This document shows positions 1 to 13,700 of a DNA stretch of 64,000 bases, one piece after another (within the stretch, counting starts at the first letter, position 1; every line of letters begins with the position of its first letter). This DNA is from Campylorhamphus procurvoides (lineage: Eukaryota; Chordata; Aves; Passeriformes; Dendrocolaptidae). The notes under the pieces are model-generated. The model saw only the letters and a list, made by a program, of their open reading frames with translations, ran no database searches and had not been told where the DNA came from. Position numbers and translations under genes: made by a program. The DNA lies in NCBI GenBank assembly GCA_013396655.1, contig WBMV01006646.1:1178001-1242000 (forward strand), written 5' to 3'.

Positions 1-2129
1 GCTGCCCACCTGGAGGAGACCCAGCTGGGCTATGGGTGCCCATGCAGCTCAAACCACAACACCAGGAAATGTTGTTCCCATCACTCCTTGTTCCAGGAAA
101 GAGATGGGAGTGGACTAATGCTCCAGTTTGCAGAGGGATCAATGCCATTAGTATTGCAAAGGAATCATCTGAAAAACAATACTCAGATTTTAAAGACCTT
201 TTGCTGATAACAGGCATTAATATGTCCAGAGACACCGGCAGAAATCAGTGAATCATGGGTGCTCACACTCTGCAAGTCAGAGAGTTGTTTTATCCTACCA
301 TGCAGCCCAGCCTTCCAGGCACTCTCACTGGTGTATTAGAAAGTATTTATATGAAAAACTGAAAAACTAATAATTTATATCTACAGGGGGGATTTTCATC
401 CTGAAGTATAAAAAATTACATATAACAGAATGATTTATTGCAATCTCACATTCCTCAGCATGGTAATTGGGCATTTTAGTGAGTCTGTGGCTGCATTAAA
501 CCTTGGGGACCAGTTTATTGACTCATTGGTGTTACTAGCTGATAAATACCATGTTTGGTATCAAGCAGGAGTAGAAAGGGCAGGGAAAGAGGTTACCCAC
601 AAGGGTCACGCAGGAGCCCAGACCTGGCTCTGCTAGGTTTTGCTTATTTACTGGCATTCTTTTACTGGTTTTTTCACCACTGCATTTCCTTGTTAAACTG
701 ACCCTTCCCAACAGGGTACTACAGCAAGTGTTCCCACAAATCCATCTCACCTTACCACATTTCCATTTACTAAAAAGCCCTTTGCTGAGGAAACAAAGAA
801 GACACAAGTTGCTCAGTTTGAAGCCAAGTCTAACATGATGCTAAATATTCCCTAAGCCTTCCTAAATGGCTTCCACACTCTTATACCCTATCTAAGGGCT
901 ACCACATCTGGAGACAGCATGAATCCCTTGCCCACATCTCCTCTCTTGCACAGGATCTGCATGTTACTCACAGGCACCATCTTGTCATGTCAAGCCTCTG
1001 GCAGAGCTGAGCCCTGAATATCCCTACTGCTGCCTCAGGACCTGAGCCCTGCTCCTGCTCTGTTGAAATATCTGCTGAGGCTCCCGGGTTGAAGCCACCT
1101 GGGAGCTGTGAGATGGGGCATGAAGGGAGGAGGAGCATGGCACACTTAGCTGAAGGTATGGCATAGAGCTGGAGCTGAAAATAGGTGGCCCAGGACCACA
1201 TGTTTGCTGTGCTTAGTCACCTTAGTTCAAATCAGTCTTTTTGACTAAAAAGGACCTACCAAAGGATGCAGCTCTGAGTTCTGCAATAGAGGAATTTTGT
1301 GAATCCCCTTCTGCCTTTCAGTTCACAGCATGTGCTTTCTTAAAAGGACTGTGTTCTTGCATTTTGAAACCTGAGACCCTGCTAATGGACAGAGGAATAA
1401 AATCTGTTTGGAAATGACCAATCATCTTCCAAGTCATCAAATGCAAAGAGAACTGTTATCCATGGGCTTCTCAATCACTTTATAAATTACTTTTACAGAA
1501 AAAAATAGATTTTATTAAGAGTAAAAGTGCTGCCTAAATGATCCAAAGAATCAACTGTTAGTGAAATGGTTTGATTTTTTTTTCTTTTAGCTAAATAAGG
1601 TATAGCCAAAAATTTCTTTCTTTAGTGGGTCCATAAATAAAACTCAGTTAGAGGAGGTGAAATGGTGGAGCTGATATTCTTTTTCTCTTTCCAATTAAAG
1701 AAATATTAGAGGAATATTACTGCCAATAATATTTTACTAAGCTTTAGGTGCTTTCATTGCATCTTTAAAAAAAACAAAACCACCAAGAGGAAAAGTTGTG
1801 CTCCTAATTTTTTAATCATGAACTAAATAAAAAAAACAACTGACATAGTAGTCACTTGAGAACAGGTACCATCATTTGCTATCCATTTATTAGTTGTTTA
1901 TATTAGTGGTCTTATATTAAGTTTATCATGGTTCCCTTGTTCAATGTGCTGCAGAATCAAAGTGAGTCAGATTTTATTCTTAGGAATTTACAAAGTAAAT
2001 AAAAATATTTTATAAATTGAGCTTCTTTAACTGTTCTTATTCACATGTTAAGTGAATATAATTGGCCTTGGTTATTCACAGTTGATTTTGTCAGTGGTTC
2101 TCAGCATGTCTTGCATGTTTTTGTATGGG

Positions 2130-2320
2130 ACCTTTGAGCATGGCAGAGGCAGAGTTAAATTCTTTCTGCCTCTGATTTCTCATGATTTTAAGCAAGTCAC
2201 TTAATCTCATGGTTAATTATTAGGAAAATGGGCAACAGCCCTGCCAAGCTCAGAAGAGGTTTTGTGATGATAAGTTAGCTAAGATACTGAGGTATCAATA
2301 CAGGGATTCTGAATCACAAA
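2130..2320 (+). repeat. MIR SINE relic
   Basis: GATTTCTCATGATTTTAAGCAAGTCACTTAATCTCATGG, AGGAAAATGGGCAAC and TTTGTGATGATAAGTTAG follow the sense MIR core and tail (GGGCAAGTCACTTAACCTC, TGTAAAATGGG, TTGTGAGGATTAAATGAG). Confidence 0.6.
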
Positions 2321-5300
2321 GTTAGACTTCACAATTCACCCTTCTCCCAGGGGTATCAGGTATGGGGAAGCAGAGGAAATGCTTACTTACATGCAAAGCA
2401 TCCAAAGGCTCATACTTTTAAAATACCATTATCCAGAGCATAGACCATGGAGGCCTTTTGAAACTAGAGGCTGGTAGACTTCTTATTCTCCAGGTTATTT
2501 TTGTGTCCATGAAGATTTGCAGGTAAATTAAAACTGCACTGCAGGCAGAAGTGATGATGTCTGGTTTCCCGTGACTGCTTTAGCTGGCTAGGCAGGAGCA
2601 CAGGGGAGGACTGACAGACCTGCCTATCTGCACAGGCTTGGCATTCAGCTGCCAATAAAAAGCACGGCTGACAACCCAATCCTTCCCTAGGGAGGGCTTT
2701 TACAAGATTCCTCTCCTTTCCTTTCTTGCCCAGTGTCACAATGATCATACAAACTTAATAACTTTGAGACTCCATCCCTTCTCTCCAGTCCAAGAGGTTT
2801 GAAAGTCATCAGGGAGGGATTGAGATGCAGATGGATAGGTATGCTGATCCTGTAAACCCAGCTTCCTTAGGAAACTAAGTTAAGAATTGCAAACTACTAT
2901 TCTCAGTGGTACTCTAATTCTGGCAGCTGATGTTTAAAAAACACCAGTGTTACAAGACTTGAGCACTGGCAACTCTGCAGCAAGCAACCTAACCAAAAGC
3001 CTCATGTTTTTATTTTCCTTGTGCATCCCAAGTGTTCACAGACATCTCAGTATCTGGGTGTCAAACTTGTGACAAAGCTGATCAAGCCTTGAATATTGAG
3101 TACAAAGCTCACACAACTGGTGTGTCCTCCTCCCCAGAGGCACCCCGTGCATGTGCAGCACAAGCCCCAGCTCCTGCCCTGCAGCCCTGACACTGGCAGG
3201 CTTATGGCCTCCTGGATCTGCTGGACAGCCCCACTGTGCACCAGGACATGGAGAGAGATCAAGTTTCACTGGTGGTCTTATATATGCCTCTTCCAAATAG
3301 TGATTGGTACCATTTAAAAACTATCTAGTGCAGCGTAAACTCCTGAAAATGCTCTGTGCCAGCTGCCCTTTCAACGCCCTGCTGGTCATTTCACAAGGAC
3401 GCACACTGCAGCACAGCACTCCTCCTATGCAAGAAGGTTACATAGCCACAGGATAATTTTATTGGCCTTGTCTCCACCTTACCTCTTTTCCTCCAGCTTC
3501 TGAATATCACAAATTTAGTGTGGGCCAGCCTGCAGCTTACCAGAGTGCTTGTTGGTAGCACAAGACCAGGCATACCTGGCATTTTTTCCCCTGGGAATTA
3601 CCCCACTGTTCCCTCCAGTGCAGCCCCAGCTGACAGTGTGTGTGCACACCATTGCCTTAACCAGAGGAGAGCACTGGCATAGCAGCTGTCAAGTTTCCTG
3701 GGGGGATAAACTTTTTCCTGTGAGTCCCAGCACTCTGGATATCCTCTTTCTGCCAGGATAAGCTGCTGGAAAGGTCCTACAAACACTGCCTTGTCCTGCT
3801 GTTCCTCTGAGACTTTCATGAATGCTTCCAACACAACTGACCTCCTCCTGCTTCAGGTACTCCCTCGGCTTAAGAGACCTCATGCACAGCACAAGCTCTC
3901 GGCAGCAGCCAAAATAAAGCAACAGCAAAACTTTTCTGGCATAGCCCAATGTTGGAAAATTCTTTAGCAGAGGGACTACACATTTACATTGTCCTTTTAT
4001 GCCCAGGAATACACAGACCACCACGGCCACAGTCTAGGTCACAGCATTCATAAGGGAAAAGCAGACAGTGGGAACTGGGAGAAGTAAGAGAAAGAGAGAC
4101 CATGGAGAGACAATGATTTCAGGAATCATTACAATCTGTGACATATTGATTAGTGATACTAAATAAAAAAAAATACATGTTCCACTTGTACAAAAAAAAA
4201 TCAGTGAATTAAAGCAAAAAATTTGCAATGTCCCAGAAAATTGCTCTTTTAGGGATCTGGACTGAACAAAGATACATCTGGCAATCTCTTTGTCATTAAA
4301 GCGTTTCCTACATTAAACTCAGTGTGTCCTCTTTATGTGCTTCCCACTGCTGAGTGATTTCACTCTAAGAGCAGCAAATTGATATGCTGGAATAATTATA
4401 TGAATGGATTCCTTCCCAAACTCGCTAATATAGCCTGAAACTGAAGAATGCACAACACCAAGCCACAAAACAGGGCAGCAAGGTCAGGAATATCTGCCCA
4501 AAACTATAACTGGGATAGCTATACTTAGGCTATGGTTTATGGTTTTGCGTGACAGTGGTTTGGATAGCAGAACTGAGGAGGCTGAATAGCTTGATCTTCA
4601 GATCTGCCAGAAAGGTTTAAACCCTTCTGCAACAGCAAAGGGCACTGTAATAGTGCTAAAAGCCATTATCCCACATTTAAAACCTTTGTAGGATACCACT
4701 TCTGTATCTCTATGGCAAAAAACTCTGCACAGAAGTCTTGCAGAAATGAGCAGAATTTTTTCCAACAAACTGTCCTCGATGTACAGCAAAAAATAATCAA
4801 GTTTCTTGAGAGAAAAGGCAAATAATTTTCAGCCATATTCAGCCGAAAACCTAACTTATTTCCATTTGTAGCCACATATTCCCCCCAGTTTTCCAACTGA
4901 AAAAATATTCCTAAGGTGGACACTTTATACAAATTTTCCAAATAACTGATCCCTCTGTTTTCCTTATAAGATTTCCATCCAGCCCTAAAACAATCACCTC
5001 CTTTATTGGCGCAACACATTTCTTTCTAGTGGCAACTCGGGACACTGCAAGACCCAGCTCACTATTCTGTAGCAATTTGAAAGAGAGAGTATCCTTTACT
5101 GTGTCCTACGCACCACTGCCTGGAGCCCAAGGACTGTCCCTGCCCAGGGACTGTAGGGCTGGCCTGACCTGAGCTGTCCCAGGGAACACAGCAGGTTTGG
5201 AGCACTAATCCATGCAGCCTAGGGGAAGGGGATACTAATAGATTATATAAATAAAACGTTGCTGCCCCACTGAAACTTTAGACGAGTAAAGGGAAGGTGT

Positions 5301-5985
5301 GGGAAGAGAAAAGTAAACACCCTCACCGCTCCCCCTTCTGAGCTTTAGTGGGAGAGTTCCCCATCATAACAAACTAGGCTAACTCAGTGTTAAAAGGTAA
5401 TCCTGGCACTTTAAGCACACTGCTCATGCCAGTGGCTCCCAAGGTCTGCTATTTGCACCATGCACAGGTGAGTTAATGTCCTGTAGTCCCATATCTTGTG
5501 GTCCTGACACCATCAGAGCAAAAGTTGTCTAGTTGTGAGTTCTAAACCAGACTTAGGGGAATTTGTCAGTCTTCTGCCTTCCCACACCCACTTGTCCTTT
5601 GCACAGGTGCAGGGTGATAGTGGTACCTCAGTGCACCAGCTATCACCTTTCTGTAATAGCCAAGAAATGCCTACCCCAAGGGATGATCCTGTCTCTTGAC
5701 TTTGCTCTGCCCAGCAATTTGTTCCTTTGTGCAAGAGCACCCATCCCATTCCTCACAGATGCTGCTCTCACACCCTTTCCCTGGGGAGCACACTGCCCCG
5801 TGGGGAAACAAAAAGAACATTTCAAAGTATTTCCTTTCCTCAGAATGCCAAGTCCCAAGAAACTGCAGCTGATCCTGTCCTTGTGTCAGGGGATGCTCCT
5901 CAGCCAGGTGCTGCCATTTAAGGCACAGGGGAGGTTCCTGGTGTGAGGCTGCTCTCCCAGAGCCCCAACGTGCAGCAAAACCTCT

Positions 5986-6009
5986 GCAGCAGCAGCAGCA
6001 GCAGCAGCA
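5986..6009. repeat. (GCA)8 trinucleotide repeat
   Basis: Eight uninterrupted GCA units. They lie in short ORFs on both strands (poly-Ser and poly-Cys), but nothing around them looks coding. Confidence 0.95.
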
Positions 6010-9000
6010 AACAGCCAAAGAGAAACAAGTGCAGTTATTCCCTAGGGTGGAGAGGTGATGTTTGTCCAAGATCTCTTAGGGAAGCAAAGTGTGAAACAGC
6101 AGAGGCATTGGCAGGCACTTTGAAACAGCTGAGAACAGACAGCTTGCAATTCCCCATGGCCAAGCTGGGAGACTGCCTCTGTATCTGCCTGTGGAGAGGC
6201 TGCTGCTGCAGCCATGGATGTACCCCTGCCTTCCCAGGAGGCTGTGTGAAACTGGGGTACACACCTCTCTTTGCCTTGGAAGGATGCTCTTCTGTTCTGG
6301 CTCCCATGCAAAAATGAACCATGAATTCTAAAGGGGCATGGCTGAGTACTCCAGGGTCTGCTGGGGCAAGCCTTGAGGCCTCCCTACTTCTGCCTACCTC
6401 TGCACACAGGTGTACATGGTAAAATCTGCTGGGAGCTTTGTGAATCTGAGGCAATCGCATTAGAAGTTAAATATAGTTCTTCCTTGTTCTTTGTTTTCCT
6501 CTTGCGAAATTTCAAAGTTTTGCCCCACTTTCTTCCCTCTCTGACCCATTGGTTGGCCTCTGAAAAAAGTCATTGCTGTGCTTTCTCACATATTCACCAA
6601 ATCACATCACAGTTCCCTCAAGCCTGTATTCCAGACTCCTAGAAGGACCTCCAGGAAGTCCTTGTGGAAGGCTGCTTTGAACTCCTGCCTGCACACAACC
6701 CAGTGACTTATACAGGATATTTATGGTGCAGATGTCCCTAATTGTACCTATATTGTCAGCAGACTCTTAGGCTGATGTCTTCAAGTCCCTCAGTATCTAA
6801 GAAGCACCACATCCACAGGCTCTCACAGACATCAAAGAACTCAGTGGTCAAGCATTTAACAGGACATGCATCAAATCTGACTTTCTCATAAATCCTTCTC
6901 TACAGCCACAGAAAATCCAAAGATCTAAGGCACATTGCTAGTACCAGAAGGGACAGGAGTAAGGTTTCTTGGTAATTTTGGGGTAGCATGATCAAAAATT
7001 ATGCTGAATTCCTTCTTGCTCCTTTTAAAAGCAATGAAGACTGGCATGAGTTTTGTACAACCATGCAAGTGCCCTCCTGCAACCCTGCATACTGGAGTCG
7101 TCAGAAATCACATTGCTGATTTATAGGATCCACCTCAGCATTCCAGCAGCCTGTTAGTTAGGGCAGGAAACCTTGCAATTCAGAGGCTTCCAGGAAGTGC
7201 CAAGCGTCCTGCAGACTGTGTGGCTGCTCCTGGGGAGTGATCTATGCTCCACCATGACCCTGGCCTTTTCTGTTCCAAGCTGTTGCACTTTCAAGTTGCC
7301 CTAAGGAGGTCCTCTTTGCTGGCCTTTGAAGAGAGTGCTGTGCTGCTCAGGTGGGATCTGCTCCCTGGCAGTGATGGAGCAGCATATCAGAGGCAAACAA
7401 CAGATCCTACTGTGCAAGGCTCTGCTCTTGCTCCTTTTCATGATAGATCAAGCTGTCACCTACAGGTGGACATGCTAAAAGGATTTATTGCAGTTTTTGA
7501 CAAAAGACTGGATTTTGTTAGGTGCATTAACAGCACTTATAAGTACAGAACCCAGATGAGAGATTCATAAGGATTTGCCCACTGTGGCTAAGGAACCATT
7601 CCAAAATCTCACTAGGAAAAATATTTTGTACCACCAGCTATTTGTTTCATTCCCTCCAGGGGATGAGATATTCTCTGGCAGCATCTGCCTTACTTTTCTG
7701 CTGTTTTTCCTTATTAAATGATGAGGTTTTCTGGAAATACAAGGCATCTACTCATCTGGGCTTGGACTGGTCATATTACAAATTAACTTTTGTCATGATA
7801 CTCATGAGCAAAATTTTTGCACTTTCATTTTCTGCAAGTCTATCCGTGGGAAACAAAGTGATGGGAGTTCTCTGGGCACTGGAAGTTTGCTACACATCTC
7901 TAAACTCCATCAGCCAACAGTAACATAGGAAATGGAACCAGACAGGATAAGCAGGGATCCCTCTTAATTTTTTTTGCTAAAATGCATTTGGACAAGCCAG
8001 TTTTGGTTAGGATATGCATGCAGACTAGGACTGGGCACTAAGTTTCTTCCTGAAAGCCTGAAGGTCCCAAGAGAAACACCATTGCCAGTAGCAAGCTGCA
8101 GAGACCTGCTACACAACTCCTTGAATTTAATCCCATCTAAGTCCTGGTGTGCAGAAAACAATGAGATTTTGTCACCATTAGGGCTTAAATCTCTAGTTGC
8201 TGATGTTAAAAGCCATGAAGAAAGTTTTAGACATAACCTCTGAACTCCAAAGGGCTAAAGTTCAACTTGGATCAAAGAGGAGTCTCTAAAGAGCTCTGTG
8301 CTGCACAAGAAGGGTAACATAAGGATGCCATGTACAAATTGCACTGCCTCTCAGGAATGCCTTGCTTTCTGTTATTGCCTTTGTCCTCCAAAAGCAGATC
8401 CAGGTTCCCAAAGCAGAATGTTGTGTTAAAATGCAAACAGAGGCTTTGCCAACTCTGGCTTAAATGGCCGGTTTAGAAATCTCCTTTGGTCTTGCCAGGA
8501 CAGGCAGGATTTGAAAGGGATTGTAAATTAAGTGGTGCCTACAAGAGTGGGAAGTCCCAGAGACTTGTGACTTGTCATAATTATCAGTCCATAGAGTACA
8601 CACTGGGAGGACAAAGCCACCAAGTGGGTGAATGGATTTGGCAGCCTCAGTTGAACTGCTTGTGGCATCACCTGAATCCTCTCTCTAAAACTCTGACCCT
8701 TTAACTGTTGCCTTCTTCTGCACCTTCAGGAACCCTCCAGCACTCAGCTATGTAATAATCAGGGAGGATGTGATGAACACAAGTGTAAGATCCTTCTCTC
8801 TGATCCAATATCCTGTTCCAAAATGAAAGAGTGGAAATTAGATTTTGATTCTTACTGAATTGCTTATATTGTGTAAAGCTTGGACACTTGTTCAAAAAAC
8901 TGAAAAAGGCAAAAGTGGACAGTGAGTTTGATTTCTATGTTTAGAGGATTGTTAAAATATTAATATGTTCCCAGCACCGTCAAGAAACTCCACTGGTTGA

Positions 9001-12000
9001 AGGAGCATTCCAGGGTGCAAAGAGCTATATAGATAAGTCTGGGGTTAAAAGGTTGCCACATTTATTTGTTCCTGGAGCTAAATCTTGCATTTGAATCTAG
9101 GCCATACTGTTATCTTATAATTCCACAGGTCTGTCAATCTCAACAGGACAGAACGCAAAACCAGATCAAAACAATGACGCTTCGTACTGCAGTTTCCATC
9201 TTCTGAGCATTTTACCAGACAGGGGTTTCTAGAAACCATGTTTTCAGATCTCACCACTCCTCTGGAAATGTGCTCCACAAACGGATTACCAAGAGAGGAA
9301 GGACTGGATACCTGCATAGCAGAAGAATAAAATGTGCGTGCTCCAACCTTCCCTGGGGGCCAGGATTCACTGCCTGCCAGGTGGCTGTGTCTGCACAGGG
9401 CCAGCTGGGGCTCACCAGCACTTGCTAGCTCTAGCTCAGGGCTGGCTCTGCAGCATCCCAGCTGGTTATTGCTACATTACTACACTGTGCTGAGGTTCTG
9501 GGGAGGTTTACTAGTGCTAGAACTAATCCATCTGTGTGTACTCCCACCTCAGCATCACTGGCAATTGTTCGGTGCAGTCTCAAAAATTCCTCCAAAGATA
9601 GATGACAGTGGACTGTGCACATGTGGACAATTTATACACACTATAATGCATTTTGTTATTTATATAATAGTGTAAGTAAAATCAAGAGAAATATAGTGCA
9701 GTTTCATGTTTCATTATTTTTATAACATGACTCAGGAAAAAAACCAGGAGACAGATAATAGCTGTATTCCTGTGTTAGGATGTATACATTCCCTGCCGAA
9801 ACCAGGATTTGGAAGTCAAGGAACTGTAACACATGCTTAAATTAACCTCAGATACTATTCAAGGAATGTGCTAGTATTGCCAGGACATCTTACCCTCAGG
9901 TTATCATCACTGTGTGGTACTGTCTGGCTGATGGCTCTGCATAACAGGGAGGATTGTAAAAAATCATTTCAGAGTGATAGCATATAACAATAGCACTGTC
10001 CTTATGGCAGATTCAATCAGGTAAAGCTACTATATGGTTTTGCATGTCCTTTTTAAATCAAGCAAGCCGATTTCCCATCACACAGTTGGTCTCTATGTGC
10101 CCAGAGGCCATCAGCCTGAAACCTCTGCTCCTCAGGAAGCCTATCTGGAGTCACTTTCCTGGCTGGACTGCTGGAAATCTCCAAGATATGGACACATTCC
10201 TCTGCTCCTGCACTGGTAGTTTTCCAGACAGAAAAAAATGAGGGGTATCCAAAAAAGTCAAATACATTCTCTCATGAATGGTTAGAGCTGATCTTTCCAG
10301 AAAACACGGGGAGACTCTGAAGTAGAACATCTGAATGACATGGTTTTCATTTATTTTAATGAAAGGCCACACAAACCATCTGAGAGGAATCTCCACCACC
10401 TCTGCGGCATTATGATCATGCTTTCCATTTACTACTGGATGAAAACGAAGCTAAGTTCTGAGCACTTATTTGCTGTGTTTTGTTTCCCCCACCATGCTTT
10501 GGCACACGTGAGAGTGTATGGGGGGGGTCTGCAACAGACTTTTTGCATTGCTTTCACAGTCTGCTGATGCCTTGCAGACCAGAGCCAGAGAAACACTGAA
10601 GTAGATGATGCTTTGAGGGCCCTTTCCTTACGGCTTTTTATGAGTCCATCAATCTGTCACAGCGACAGAAATGCTTCATTTATTAATGCAGAGTGCAGAT
10701 TTTTGGCTGGGGTTGGGGCCCCGCCATTTCAGGAGCTGCATAAACACCTGGCAGCTAATGGGGCCAAACCTCACTCCTTCCCTATTAGTATTATTCAGAT
10801 TGGCAAGGCACAATGGCATCCTCATGGGGAGACAGCCTTGTCCTACCCCACACAGACTCCACACTGGAGACAGGCATTCTGCTTTGGGGAGGCTTGCAAG
10901 ACAAAGGTCCTCCCAGGTGGAGTGCAAGGCAGCAGTCAGCAGTTTTGATGCTGCTTTCACTGCAGTAACTTTTTCATCATGTCCATGGCCAAAGCTGACC
11001 ACTGGGTTCAAATCCAGAAGGAAATCCCTACTCCTGGAGTTCAGCCTTTGCTTCTCAAGCAGTTTTCTATGAGATTGGAGTATATCTCAAATGCTTAATT
11101 TCCTAGTCAGCCGTGAAACTTTCTACCACCTTCCCTGCTTCTACTTGCTAAAAGAGAAGCCATAGAGCAAAAGGTAGTGGACCTTCAGCTCCCCACTTGC
11201 TCTAAAGGGGGGTCAATAGTCAGAGTTGTTACAGAAGTTTACCCTGCTGTATTTTGTTTGTTTCCCAATGACCCAGCTGACAGTGACGGAAGCAGGTTGC
11301 CAGCATTTGCCCTCAATTCTAAACAGCTACAAAAAGACCTGTTAGATAAAGAAGAGACCCTTCCCTTGTTATCAGTCATGCTTTTATCTCCCCTGCTTGG
11401 AACAAATTATAATACTTTTGAGAATTTATTAATAGAATATCAGTTAGGATATTTGGGCCTCTGATATATGGCTTAAAGAAAGTTATCCACTCTAAACTCT
11501 TGAAATGGGCAGCTTTCCATTCTTGAGTGGATGAAGTAATTGAGCAGAGAAGTTATATTAAAACCAGACACATTCAGTATTTAATGTCAATTAGGTCCTA
11601 CTGACAAGGGAGGGATATGCTGGAGATCTGGCTTATGTCATGCCCTTTCTTTATCCCTTTTTAGACAAGATGAAGGTGGAATGACCTCAAATAATGGCAT
11701 TGCCCTGCTGTTACTTCTGCTATGGTTGGCACATCATATTTTTTTTGGTTATTGATGGTTCACAGCTTTCATGTGTTGTAATCAAGGAGTTTTAAGGCTT
11801 TTCCCACCATCAGTATTGAATACAGCTTCCAGCTATCCCTTGCTATTCAATTCCAGATGGATCGAATCTTTCATACTGCCTGCAGGCACATTACTAGCTA
11901 ATGAGTTGCACTGGTCTGAGATCATCGCTACAAACATTATTTCCTTGATAAATATTTTTGGTTCAGACCTGAGAAACAGCAGAGGTACATGCAGTCAAGA

Positions 12001-13534
12001 TTTATAATCTGGCAAGACATTTGAAAGTTGAGTTGCAAATAACAATGGTAACATTTGTATTCTTTGTTTACAGTTTTCTTCCTGCAAATATGTTGAGGCT
12101 TAAATCAAACAATCAGCCCTGCCACAGCACTGGCGCACTCCCATGCTAACTACACAGAGATGCACATCTCAGGGACTTCTGTTACTTTTTCTGTTATGGT
12201 ATCTCAGGCCTTCACACTCACAAATGCACCAATCCTAGCAACCAGCCTGGCACACAATGTTTTCCTTTCACAAATGCAAATGTTGATGAAGAAGAAAGGG
12301 ACGAAAGTGCCAGAAATACTTAGAGATTAAAAATGCATCCAAATGCTTAGTGAGAGTTTTCAGAAGCTCCTAGATCCAGCTGGGGGCTGAATGCAACCAT
12401 GGGGAGACCATGAAGCTCTCATCTTCTTCCTCGGCATATGACCTGTCACCTTAGTACTGGAAACCTGTTGCTTGTTGGAAGAGCACACAGCCCTTGCAAC
12501 CATCCTTCCCAGTAGATCTGCACCTGCTTTTGATGCCTGTTGAGGCATTCTTGTAGATCCTATCAGGCAAGTCTGATTTTACACCTCCTTTGAAGGAAGG
12601 AACTAATGTTCCCAGTCCTTGGAGGCCTTTAAATATTTTATGAAAGAATTGATGTCTTGCTCACAGTTGCTCAGAGATACTGTGAATTAAACAGGGTCCC
12701 AACTCAAATCCCCTGTCTCTCTGCTGGCAAATTGAACTCTGCTGGCAGCCTCAAGCAAAGAAAGATCCTCCAGATCAAGGGATGGATTTGTTACTGTGCA
12801 GTACTCTCTACATTTTGGGTATAGTCCTATTCTTTTGCTCAAATAAACTATCTCAGGGGAGTCACTGTAGTAGAATCTGGTCTCAGTTAACCCAGAATCA
12901 CTTCAGCAATGCTAAGGGTTATTCCAGTTTTAATCAGAAGACACATTTTGTGTTTTATGGTATTACATCCAATTTACATAACTTTTCTAAGACCAGCTCC
13001 CGGCCCAAAACCACTAATCTAGAACAGTGGCAGAATATTGTCAAAAAATAGCTGAAAAAAAATAAAGCAAACAATTATGGAAACTGAGTTAATAGACAGA
13101 ACAATAAGAAACATGCCCCATGCAAACTTCTTATGAAACACAGGCTTAATAGAATGCATAGATGGGAACACTAGTTTTCACATAATTATAGAATATACAG
13201 GAAGAATCAGATGATCTCAGGAAACTAGAACAAAATAAATGGGAAAAAACTGATTCACACAAATTTTTATATAGGGATTAGGCTGAAGAATTGCCCCTTT
13301 GGCAGACAGTTCACCAGCAGGAACTAACAAAGCTCTGCAGCTCTTAGACACAGGATGTCTCAGAGCCACCACTACAAGACTGACAGAGGAATGCAGAACT
13401 TTGCTCAGACAATATAAAGAGAGGTACTTCCAAGTAAAGAGGAAAATATTGATGCCAGAAAGCAAAGGGCTAATAGGACCTTGTCTGCACACATCTGGTC
13501 ATCCATAATTCAGTACAGACAGGAGTTACAAGGA

Positions 13535-13700
13535 TATTAAGGAAATTTGAGAGTCTGTCCTATGCAAGAGAACTGAAGGAGCTGGCCTGGTGCGTATAGA
13601 TCAGCAAAGGAGAGCTGAAGAGGCAGTGTGGTTACACCTCCCAAAAGTACTGTGTGACAGTGGGCAGAAACTGCATAGTAGGAAGAGCCAAAGAGAAATA
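13535..13700 (+). repeat. Old CR1 internal fragment
   Basis: TCCTATGCAAGAGAACTGAAGGAGCTGG, then TAGATCAGCAAAGGAGAGCTGAAGAGGCAGTGTGGTTAC, follow the CR1 segment TATGAGGAGAGACTGAAGGAGCTGGG, TTTAGCCTGGCAAAGAGAAGGCTGAG, GGGGACATGATTAC. The similarity is clear but diverged; the boundaries are uncertain. Confidence 0.6.

Larger units (their letters stand above)
1..13530. other. Intergenic, no gene recognised
   Basis: Downstream flank of CXCL12. Apart from the MIR relic at 2.1 kb and (GCA)8 at 5,986, I see no exon, LTR or LINE that I can support. Short ORFs here (up to about 140 codons) have no recognisable domain and overlap in all frames. AT-rich, repeat-free stretches at 1,380-2,120 and 4,130-5,020 are possible conserved noncoding sequence, untested. 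Confidence 0.7.

Noticed and set aside
5100..5340. Possible solitary LTR (ATAAAA-like signal near 5,250)
   Set aside because: No TG...CA ends, primer-binding site or target duplication could be recognised.
12575..12690. CR1-like CAGTCCTTGGAGGCCTTTAAA
   Set aside because: Similar to the CR1 phrase CCCTGGAGGTGTTTAA, but unsupported by flanking sequence.
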